Shown one piece after another: positions 25,252-33,397 of a DNA stretch of 64,000 nt. Source of the DNA: Mangrovimonas yunxiaonensis (lineage in GTDB: Bacteria > Bacteroidota > Bacteroidia > Flavobacteriales > Flavobacteriaceae); contig NZ_JPFK01000005.1 of the NCBI RefSeq assembly GCF_000733475.1, positions 372,001 through 436,000 of the forward strand, in the 5' to 3' direction. Made by a program: the position numbers and the translations under genes. How positions within the stretch are numbered: the stretch's first letter is position 1; each line of letters begins with the position of its first letter. The notes under the pieces were generated by a model. It was not told the origin of the DNA, did no database searches, and saw nothing but the letters and a program-made list of their open reading frames with translations.

Positions 25252-26724
25252 GGTCTTTTTGAAAAACTTGTTACGTTTGATAAATCCTTATCAAAGTCTG
25301 TTTATATGCAGGTTGCCGAACAAATTATTAATTTAATTCAGCGTGGGTATTTATTAAAAGGCACATTGTTGCCTGGCACTCGCGGATTAAGCAAACTTTT
25401 AAACCTTCATAGAAATACGGTTGTTGCTATTTACGATGAGCTGGCCTCGCAGGGTTGGGTAGAAATTTTGCCTAATAAGGGAACCTTTGTATTGGTGCCA
25501 GAACAGCGCACAGCAAAGATTACCGCACCAGCACAACAAATGGATCAGGCTTATGCCTATTCAAAAACCACCGGGTTTCCGTTTCAAACGGCATTGCATT
25601 TAGCGCCAACAACACAAGCCACGCAAGCGAAGTATAGTGTTACAGATGGAAAACCAGACCTACGATTGTATTCTATTCATCAGTTTTCAAAATGGTATAG
25701 TGCCGCCATGAAACGCAAGTCGTTAGTGCCTAAGTGGAATCGAGCATGGGAGTACACGCATTCTATTTTTGAGCAACAGCTATGCAATTATTTAAATGCC
25801 ACCAGAGGGTTTCATATTAAACCTGTAAACATTTTAAATACACGAAGTACCGAAATGAGTTTGTACATCGTGTCTCAACTGCTTATAAAACCAAAAGATG
25901 TGGTACTGGTAGGGCAATTGAGTAACTACGAGTCGAACATGATTTTTCAAGAAGTAGGGGCGACCATTAAAACCATTCCGGTTGATGATGAAGGACTGGA
26001 TGTCGATTATATTAAAACGCATTTTATAAGAGGAAGCATTCGGTGTGTGTATGTTTGTGCGCAACGCGATTATCCAACCACTAGGACTTTAAGCGCCGAG
26101 CGCCGTTTAAAGTTGTTGCAATTGGCTAAAGATTATGGATTTGCCATTATTGAAGACGATTACGATTACGATTTTCAATACGAAGGCTCAGCCATGCTGC
26201 CCATAGCAAGTGCCGATGCCAACGGCATGGTAATTTATTTGGGCAAGCTGGGACAATCGCTGTTTCCAAGCTTTCAAACAGGGTTTGTCGTGGCGCCAGA
26301 AAATTTAATTTCGGAAGCAAAAAATTATTTGCAATTGCTCGACAAGCAAGGCGATTTAATTCAGGAGCAAATGTTGGCAGAATTAATTCACGAGGGCGAA
26401 ATACACCGACTTATCAAGAAGAATATCATGGTTTATAAAGAGCGACGGGATACTTTATGTAAGTGCCTTTCGGAATCTTTTGGAGATAAGATACACGTTG
26501 AAATTCCCTCTGGCGGGTTGGCGTTGTGGTTGCAATTTGAACCAAAAATTTCCTTAGTGAAACTTGCTGAAGCAGCTGAAAAACAGGATGTGTTTATACC
26601 AAAAACCATTTTGTATCAGGATAAGGATACCTGTGCCATTCGTTTTGGTTTTGGGCAATTAACCGAAGATGAAATTAAAGCGGTGGTTGAGAAATTGTGT
26701 TTGGCTTATAATGCGTTGGTTTAA
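25225..26724 (+). CDS. MocR-family regulator with degenerate PLP site
   Basis: A 499-residue fusion of a GntR winged helix (about residues 22-92; LPGTRGLSKLLNLHRNTV) and a fold-type-I aminotransferase domain (about 120-495). In MocR proteins the Schiff-base lysine lies in a G-S-F-G-K-S-L-type motif; here it reads GKLGQSLFP, so residue 344 is Gln, with a Lys three positions earlier (341). The FRTGF-like phosphate-binding arginine is Gln351, and EDDYDxEF(R/H)Y reads EDDYDYDFQY. The only start that keeps helix 1 is the TTG at 25225; the first ATG (25306) would cut the DNA-binding domain. It probably controls itself and the divergent receptor-bioB unit through the repeats at its start. Confidence 0.8.
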   Translation: MKSVSSPVEGLFEKLVTFDKSLSKSVYMQVAEQIINLIQRGYLLKGTLLPGTRGLSKLLNLHRNTVVAIYDELASQGWVEILPNKGTFVLVPEQRTAKITAPAQQMDQAYAYSKTTGFPFQTALHLAPTTQATQAKYSVTDGKPDLRLYSIHQFSKWYSAAMKRKSLVPKWNRAWEYTHSIFEQQLCNYLNATRGFHIKPVNILNTRSTEMSLYIVSQLLIKPKDVVLVGQLSNYESNMIFQEVGATIKTIPVDDEGLDVDYIKTHFIRGSIRCVYVCAQRDYPTTRTLSAERRLKLLQLAKDYGFAIIEDDYDYDFQYEGSAMLPIASADANGMVIYLGKLGQSLFPSFQTGFVVAPENLISEAKNYLQLLDKQGDLIQEQMLAELIHEGEIHRLIKKNIMVYKERRDTLCKCLSESFGDKIHVEIPSGGLALWLQFEPKISLVKLAEAAEKQDVFIPKTILYQDKDTCAIRFGFGQLTEDEIKAVVEKLCLAYNALV

Positions 26725-26731
26725 CATTAAG

Positions 26732-26790
26732 AAGGCTGTCGAAAAAGTTTAATTTCTCGTCATCATGAGGGAGGCACAACCAAAGTGATC
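26732..26790. repeat. Repeat-like remnant between the regulator and bioF
   Basis: Read on the minus strand this stretch contains TTGTGCCTCCCTCATGATGA and AAACTTTTTCGACAGCC. Both look like pieces of interspersed repeats that I recall from Flavobacteriaceae intergenic regions (G-T-G-C-C-T-C-C-C-T-C followed by an ATGAC-like end). It supplies the last dozen codons of the truncated bioF. Copy number elsewhere in the genome cannot be seen here. Confidence 0.45.
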
Positions 26791-27672
26791 TTTTTTAAAA
26801 TGTTTAATGTTCTCATGCAGCTGTGCTCTTTTAATGTGCGAGGGAAGCTCTTGGTATGCCGCTTGAATGGCAGCCAAACTGTGTGGGGGCAAGGCCGTGG
26901 TATAAATAAAAGATCGGGAGAAGTTTATAAGGTACTGTTTTAGTGCTTTACTGCCCAAAACGGCAGCGCCATGGCAGCCCAAAGCTTTTCCGTAGGTTAC
27001 CAGACGGGCAAAAACATGCTGCTCTAAGCCCGTTGCTTGAACCAGTCCGCTGCCATTGTTTCCTAAAATGCCAATGGCATGAGCTTCATCAATTATTAAA
27101 TAAGCCTGATAAGTTTTGCAAAGGTTTGAAAGTTGCACCAAATCGGGAGAGTCGCCATCCATAGAAAAAACCGATTCGGTTACCACATAAATGGTGTCGC
27201 TTTGTTGATAGCGTTTAAGGAGTTCGCCAAGATGAGTTAGGTTGTTGTGCTTAAATTTATAGGCTTTGGCGTGGCTCATGGAAATCCCATCGCGAATGGA
27301 AGCATGTATGTGTTCGTCGTACAAAACCACATCGCCACGTTGTGGCAGGCTAGAGAACAGGCCAATGTTGGCATCGTACCCAGAGTTGAAAATTAGAGCT
27401 GCTTCGCTGTTGTGAAACTCCGAGAGCATATGCTCGAGCTTAGGGTAAAGCGAATGGTTCCCCGACAGTAGCCTAGAACCTGCAGCGCCATTGTGTTTTA
27501 TGTTGTTTGCTGCCAAATACGCGTGGGCGGCATTAAAAAGCTGCTCAGATTTAGAAAATCCAAGGTAGTCATTGGATGAAAAATCGGTTAATGGTAACGA
27601 AGTGCCCAAAGTTCTAAGAGCGTTTTCGGTTTTTCGCTGATGTATTTTGTTTGCAAGTTTTTCTGGCAGCAT
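26749..27672 (-). CDS. bioF: 8-amino-7-oxononanoate synthase-like protein, C-terminally truncated
   Basis: A BioF/KBL-type PLP enzyme that would condense pimeloyl thioester with alanine in biotin synthesis. The first 290 residues look intact: FSSNDYLGFS, NGAAGSRLLSGNH, DEAHAIGILG, and the PLP lysine in TYGKALGCHGAA. The protein stops at 307 residues, whereas the family has about 380; the C-terminal small-domain part is missing and the last dozen residues (HFGCASLMMTRN) are encoded by repeat-like DNA. No room for the missing part exists before the MocR gene. The ATG at 27672 is chosen over a frame open 35 codons further upstream, which runs into the divergent umuC. Probably inactive or altered. 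Confidence 0.75.
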   Translation of the reverse strand: MLPEKLANKIHQRKTENALRTLGTSLPLTDFSSNDYLGFSKSEQLFNAAHAYLAANNIKHNGAAGSRLLSGNHSLYPKLEHMLSEFHNSEAALIFNSGYDANIGLFSSLPQRGDVVLYDEHIHASIRDGISMSHAKAYKFKHNNLTHLGELLKRYQQSDTIYVVTESVFSMDGDSPDLVQLSNLCKTYQAYLIIDEAHAIGILGNNGSGLVQATGLEQHVFARLVTYGKALGCHGAAVLGSKALKQYLINFSRSFIYTTALPPHSLAAIQAAYQELPSHIKRAQLHENIKHFKKDHFGCASLMMTRN

Positions 27673-27676
27673 ATAG

Positions 27677-27684
27677 CAAATATA
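27677..27684 (-). promoter_or_regulatory. Promoter -7 box for bioF, start-proximal
   Basis: The minus strand reads TATATTTG, matching TAnnTTTG. It ends four bases before the bioF ATG, so the mRNA would be leaderless or nearly so. It is divergent from the umuC box. Confidence 0.4.
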
Positions 27685-27695
27685 AGAAAAGCACT

Positions 27696-27703
27696 TACCT
27701 TTA
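27696..27703 (+). promoter_or_regulatory. Possible promoter -7 box for umuC
   Basis: TACCTTTA differs from TAnnTTTG only in the last base and ends five bases before the ATG at 27709. It overlaps the alternative upstream ATG (27703), which favours the downstream start. No LexA-type operator was recognised in the 36-base spacer. Confidence 0.3.
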
Positions 27704-27708
27704 TGGGT

Positions 27709-28968
27709 ATGTACGCCTTGGTAGATTGCAATAATTTTTATGTGTCCTGCGAGCGGGTTTTTAATCCGAATTTGCAAGGACAGCCCGTCGCTATTTTAAG
27801 TAATAACGACGGCTGCGTTATCTCGAGAAGCGACGAGGCAAAAGCGCTTAAACTGCCCATGGGTGCTCCTATTTTTAAGTGGGAAGCGTTCTGTAAAGCG
27901 CATAACATTGCTGTGCTTTCTTCAAACTACCCGTTATATGGCGATATGAGCAATCGCGTAATGAGCATACTAAGGCAATTTACCCCAGATGTTGAAGTGT
28001 ACAGCATAGACGAAGCTTTTTTGCAATTTAAAGGATTTCAATATTACGATTTTAACGATTATGGTACCCAAATGCGTCGCCGTATTTTAAAATGGACAGG
28101 CATTCCAACCTGTGTGGGTATGGCTCCCACAAAGGCTTTGAGCAAAGTGGCTAATAAAATAGCGCGTAAGTTTCCAAATGAAACAAATGGTGTGTATGTG
28201 ATTAATTCTGAAGCTAAACGGATAAAAGCGCTAAAATGGCTTAAAATTGAAGATGTTTGGGGCATTGGCTACCGTTTGGCAAAACGGCTAACAGCAAAAG
28301 GCTGTAAAACGGCTTATGATTTCACGCAATTACCCGATTCATGGGTGTTTAAAAACCTATCCATAAAAGAGCTTAGGTTAAAAAAGGACTTAGAAGGAAT
28401 TGCCAGCATTCAACTCGATGAGGTTACCAATAAAAAGGCCATTGCCACAACCAGAAGTTTTGATTATACGTACGATAATCTGGATTATATTAAGGAGCGT
28501 ATCGCTACGTTTGCTGCAAGTTGTGCAGAGAAACTAAGAAAGCAGCAGTCCAGTTGTTATATGATTTTGGTAACCTTAAGCAGCGACAGGCATAAGAAAA
28601 CGGCAGTACAACACCGCGGCAGTCAAACCATTCATTTAGCATGCCCAACAAATTCTACATTGGTAATTAGTAAGGAGGCTGTAAAGGCAGTAACACGTAT
28701 TTTTAGAAAAGGCGTTAAATACAAGCGTGCGGGCGTTGTTGTGATGGGTTTGGTGCCAAACGATAATTACCAGCTCCAATTGTTTGCACATGAAAACCCC
28801 AAACACAAACCGCTTATGCGGGCCATTGATGGCTTAAATAATAAATATAGGGATAATAAGGTTAAATTGGGAAACCAAGATTTAGAACAGACCTGGAAAA
28901 TGCGCCAAGAGCGCTTATCGCCAAAATACACCACTAACATTAACGACATAATTAAAATAACATGCTAG
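27709..28968 (+). CDS. umuC: Y-family DNA polymerase, UmuC-type
   Basis: A translesion polymerase. The 419-residue protein starts MYALVDCNNFYVSCERVF, with the catalytic Asp6 of the palm, and has the second catalytic motif YSIDEAFL around residue 103. Helix-hairpin-helix and little-finger regions follow, including VWGIGYRLAKRL near 185. An in-frame ATG two codons earlier is possible; the chosen start gives the family N-terminus. Its end overlaps the start of umuD by seven bases. Damage induction is likely, but no SOS box was identified. Confidence 0.9.
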   Translation: MYALVDCNNFYVSCERVFNPNLQGQPVAILSNNDGCVISRSDEAKALKLPMGAPIFKWEAFCKAHNIAVLSSNYPLYGDMSNRVMSILRQFTPDVEVYSIDEAFLQFKGFQYYDFNDYGTQMRRRILKWTGIPTCVGMAPTKALSKVANKIARKFPNETNGVYVINSEAKRIKALKWLKIEDVWGIGYRLAKRLTAKGCKTAYDFTQLPDSWVFKNLSIKELRLKKDLEGIASIQLDEVTNKKAIATTRSFDYTYDNLDYIKERIATFAASCAEKLRKQQSSCYMILVTLSSDRHKKTAVQHRGSQTIHLACPTNSTLVISKEAVKAVTRIFRKGVKYKRAGVVVMGLVPNDNYQLQLFAHENPKHKPLMRAIDGLNNKYRDNKVKLGNQDLEQTWKMRQERLSPKYTTNINDIIKITC

Positions 28969-29405
28969 CTAAAGAAAATTCTATAAACCTAACGTTTTTT
29001 TTGCCAGATACGAGTTCTAGTGAAGGCGCTGTTTTTTTCGATTCGGGGATTTCGGCTGGATTTCCATCACCTGCAGACGATTTTAAAGAAGAACGCCTGT
29101 CCTTGGACCGGGAATTGATAAAAAATAAAGAAGCTACCTTTTTTGCCCGAGTAAGTGGCCAAAGCATGATAGGGGCAGGCCTAGACGATAATGATTTATT
29201 GGTTATTGATAGAAGTTTAGAGCCCGAAGACGGTAAGATAGCCGTGTGTTTTTTAGATGGGGAATTTACGGTAAAACGCCTTAGTGTTACAGCTAATGGC
29301 CTTTGGTTGTTGCCCGAAAACGATAGGTATAGCCCCATTCAAATTACAGAAGAAAACGAGTTTGTTATCTGGGGCGTTGTTACAAATGTGATTAAAAAGC
29401 TGTAA
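28962..29405 (+). CDS. umuD: UmuD-like S24 self-cleaving peptidase
   Basis: A 147-residue LexA/UmuD-type protein without a DNA-binding domain. The cleavage site Ala32-Gly33 lies in SAGFPSP, the nucleophile is Ser68 in SGQSM, and the general-base lysine is Lys105 in FTVKRL. After RecA-stimulated self-cleavage UmuD' forms polymerase V with UmuC; this role is inferred. The order here is umuC first, overlapping umuD, whereas umuD first is the usual order in proteobacteria. Confidence 0.9.
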   Translation: MLAKENSINLTFFLPDTSSSEGAVFFDSGISAGFPSPADDFKEERLSLDRELIKNKEATFFARVSGQSMIGAGLDDNDLLVIDRSLEPEDGKIAVCFLDGEFTVKRLSVTANGLWLLPENDRYSPIQITEENEFVIWGVVTNVIKKL

Positions 29406-29481
29406 TTTTCTTGAAAAGAACAAAGACCATCAGTAATTAATTACATATTTTGTAGCTTATTTTTAAATCCAGTAGCACCCC

Positions 29482-31296
29482 ATGGTTCAATTATCTACTA
29501 TAGATTACATTCTCATTATTACATTCTTTACAATAACCCTCTTTATTGGCGTTTTTGTGTCAAAAAAATCGGGAAAAAGTTCTGCCGAGTATTTTTTATC
29601 GGGTAGGAGCATGCCTTGGTGGCTTTTAGGACTCTCGATGGTGGCAACAACATTTTCGACAGACACCCCAAATTTGGTTACAGATATTGTGCGTACCAAC
29701 GGTGTTTCTGGAAATTGGGTTTGGTGGGCCTTTTTAATTACAGGCTTGCTAACGGTATTTGTCTACGCCAGATTGTGGCGGAAATCGCAAGTAAAAACCG
29801 ATATCGAATTTTATGAATTGCGCTATGGTGGTAAGCCTGCTACATTTTTAAGAAGCTTTAGAGCGGTTTATTTAGGGGTTATTTTTAATGTCTTGGCTAT
29901 GGCCGGAGTGACTTTGGCAGCAATAAAAATTGGAGGCATCATGTTGGGCTTAGCGCCTTGGGAAACCGTGGTTTATGCTGGTGTAATAACCGTTGTGTTT
30001 AGTGCTTTAGGAGGTTTTAGAGGAGTGGTTTACACCGATTTTATTTTGTTTTTCACCGCTATGGTAGGTGCTATAGGTGCGGCGTATTATTTAGTAGGTT
30101 TGCCAGAAGTAGGCGGTTTAGAAGCTTTGTTGCAGCATGAGGAGGTTCGTAGTAAAATGGCTATACTGCCAGATTTTAACAATACAGAAATAGTTATTTC
30201 ATTACTCGTTATTCCTTTAGCTGTGCAGTGGTGGAGCTCTTGGTATCCTGGTGCAGAACCTGGTGGTGGGGGGTATATCGCCCAGCGTATGCTGGCAGCC
30301 AAAAATGAAAACCACGCCATAGGGGCAACGTTCTTTTTTAATATTTTGCATTATGCCTTACGCCCTTGGCCTTGGATTTTAGTGGCCTTGGCGTCTTTGG
30401 TGGTTTTCCCAGATTTAGCGAGTATACAGCAGGCTTTCCCTAATGTGGCTCAAGATAAATTGGGGCACGATTTGGCGTATTCTGCCATGCTAACCAAATT
30501 GCCATCGGGCTTATTGGGCTTGGTGTTGGCTTCGCTTGTTGCGGCGTACATGAGTACCATATCAACGCACTTAAATTGGGGGAGTTCTTATGTGGTAAAT
30601 GATTTTTATAAAGAAAAAATAAACACCAAAGCTTCAGAAAAAGAACTGGTACTGGTAGGACGGGTATCAACGGTTGTGCTAATGGTACTAAGTGCGTTAT
30701 TTGCTTTAGTTCTTCAAAATGCACTACAGTTGTTCGATATTATTTTGATGTTTGGTGCGGGCACCGGGCTTATATTTATCCTACGGTGGTTTTGGTGGCG
30801 CATTAATGCTTGGAGCGAGATTTCGGCCATGTTTGTTTCGGGGCTTGTATCTATACTAATTGCCTTTACGGGCTTGGGGGATATGTTGTTTGGCGTAGAT
30901 GGTGCGTTTCCCGCTTGGGCCAAATTTCCTTTTGTTGTAGCTGTTACAACCCTAGTTTGGGTATTGGTCACGTATTTAACACCTGCAGAAGATGCCGCGG
31001 TGCTTAGAGCGTTTTATAAGAAAATTCAACCTGGTGGTCCTGGTTGGGAAAAGGTAGTTCGTTTGGCTTTAGAGGATAACGAGACCATAACTGATAAGAA
31101 TATTAAGGGTTGGTCTGTGCCTTCTGGAATTTTAGCTATGTTGGTAAGCTGTTTGCTAATTTATGCCATCATGTTTGCTACAGGGTATTTTATTTATGGC
31201 AATCATGCAATAGCACTGTTGTTGCTAGGGGTTGCTAGTGTGGCAGGCATCGTATTAATAAGGCTTTGGCGGAAGATAAAAACACGGATATTATAA
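29482..31296 (+). CDS. Sodium:solute symporter (SSS family)
   Basis: A 604-residue inner-membrane protein with about 13-15 hydrophobic segments in the LeuT/SSS fold. Recognisable are SAEYFLSGRSMPWWLLGLSM in the first helices, ALGGFRGVVYTDF around residue 175, and a conserved serine-rich core helix near YMSTISTHLNWGSSYVVND (sodium site region). Substrates in this subfamily range from sugars to amino acids, and none can be chosen from the neighbours. Own transcript, ended by a perfect hairpin. Confidence 0.88.
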   Translation: MVQLSTIDYILIITFFTITLFIGVFVSKKSGKSSAEYFLSGRSMPWWLLGLSMVATTFSTDTPNLVTDIVRTNGVSGNWVWWAFLITGLLTVFVYARLWRKSQVKTDIEFYELRYGGKPATFLRSFRAVYLGVIFNVLAMAGVTLAAIKIGGIMLGLAPWETVVYAGVITVVFSALGGFRGVVYTDFILFFTAMVGAIGAAYYLVGLPEVGGLEALLQHEEVRSKMAILPDFNNTEIVISLLVIPLAVQWWSSWYPGAEPGGGGYIAQRMLAAKNENHAIGATFFFNILHYALRPWPWILVALASLVVFPDLASIQQAFPNVAQDKLGHDLAYSAMLTKLPSGLLGLVLASLVAAYMSTISTHLNWGSSYVVNDFYKEKINTKASEKELVLVGRVSTVVLMVLSALFALVLQNALQLFDIILMFGAGTGLIFILRWFWWRINAWSEISAMFVSGLVSILIAFTGLGDMLFGVDGAFPAWAKFPFVVAVTTLVWVLVTYLTPAEDAAVLRAFYKKIQPGGPGWEKVVRLALEDNETITDKNIKGWSVPSGILAMLVSCLLIYAIMFATGYFIYGNHAIALLLLGVASVAGIVLIRLWRKIKTRIL

Positions 31297-31299
31297 ATA

Positions 31300-31333
31300 A
31301 AAAAACGCGAAGAATAAGTTCTTCGCGTTTTTT
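31300..31333. terminator. Bidirectional terminator between the symporter gene and atpC
   Basis: A perfect 15-base stem with the core ACGCGAAGAA/TTCTTCGCGT and a TAAG loop, with A- and T-runs at the ends. It serves both converging transcription units. Confidence 0.85.
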
Positions 31334-31354
31334 ATAATTTATTTTTAAGCAATG

Positions 31355-31648
31355 TTAGTCTGCTAAAATAATAATCTTATTGTCTTTCATTTCAATCGTT
31401 CCAGAGGTGATAGCAATGGTTAAAATCTTGCTGTCATCAATGTGGGGAACAATACTACCATGTAAATCGTCTAAAACCAAATGGCTTTGAGTATGCGTAT
31501 GAATTTTAACGGTGCCCTCTTTTAGTAAGGATACAATAGGGGCGTGATTGTTCAACATTTGAAAATCGCCATTTACACCTGGAACAACCACAGAATCTAC
31601 TTCTGAACTAAACAAGGTGTCTTCTGGTGATACAACTTCTAAGTACAT
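31355..31648 (-). CDS. atpC: F1 ATP synthase epsilon subunit
   Basis: A 97-residue protein consisting only of the N-terminal beta-sandwich of the epsilon subunit (MYLEVVSPEDTLFSSEVDSV, then GVNGDFQMLNNHAPIVSLL); the C-terminal helical hairpin is absent, as is usual in Bacteroidetes. It sits in the central stalk and links gamma to the c-ring. It follows atpD by 74 bases; the rest of the ATP synthase genes are not in this window. Confidence 0.93.
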   Translation of the reverse strand: MYLEVVSPEDTLFSSEVDSVVVPGVNGDFQMLNNHAPIVSLLKEGTVKIHTHTQSHLVLDDLHGSIVPHIDDSKILTIAITSGTIEMKDNKIIILAD

Positions 31649-31656
31649 ATGTTTTT

Positions 31657-31691
31657 AGTTTTCAGTCTCAGTTTTTAGTCTCAGTTTTCTG
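31657..31691. repeat. Tandem 13-mer repeats in the atpD-atpC spacer
   Basis: AGTTTTCAGTCTC (31657-31669) is followed at once by AGTTTTTAGTCTC (31670-31682) and a partial third copy AGTTTTCTG; ACTGTTACTGCTAACTG-like sequence follows to about 31711. Such CAGTCTCAGT-rich strings are, from memory, common between genes in Flavobacteriaceae. They lie inside an operon spacer, not at a terminator. Confidence 0.6.
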
Positions 31692-31722
31692 TTAACTGTT
31701 ACTGCTAACTGAATACTAGTTA

Positions 31723-33234
<1,512 letters not shown>

Positions 33235-33292
33235 TTATATGTTTAATATTATGCAATTTAAAACTTTGAAAACACCTTTGGTTTTCGCGCTG

Positions 33293-33300
33293 CAAAGATA
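33293..33300 (-). promoter_or_regulatory. Promoter -7 box for atpD-atpC
   Basis: The minus strand reads TATCTTTG, matching TAnnTTTG, 61 bases before the atpD ATG. Confidence 0.5.
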
Positions 33301-33350
33301 TGTTTTTTTAATTTAAAAATAAATAGGTTGCCATGGCTTTTTTGCAAATA

Positions 33351-33378
33351 AAAAAAGCCTGCTAGTTGCAGGCTTTTA
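33351..33378 (-). terminator. Terminator of the TonB receptor-GDSL unit
   Basis: The stem AAGCCTGC/GCAGGCTT with a five-base loop and an A-run on the left, read on the minus strand, gives a hairpin followed by a T-run just after the GDSL gene stop codon. Confidence 0.75.
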
Positions 33379-33397
33379 AATGATTAAGAATTTTGTG

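Noticed and set aside
25306-26724. ATG start for the MocR-type regulator
   Set aside because: It would remove the start of the first helix of the winged-helix domain; the TTG at 25225 keeps the full domain and no other start codon lies between.
31657-31691. CRISPR-like array
   Set aside because: The repeats are 13 bases, directly adjacent without spacers, and only two and a half copies exist.
33351-33378. Regulatory hairpin for atpD
   Set aside because: It is followed by a T-run on the minus strand right after the GDSL gene stop codon, so it is a terminator for the preceding unit.
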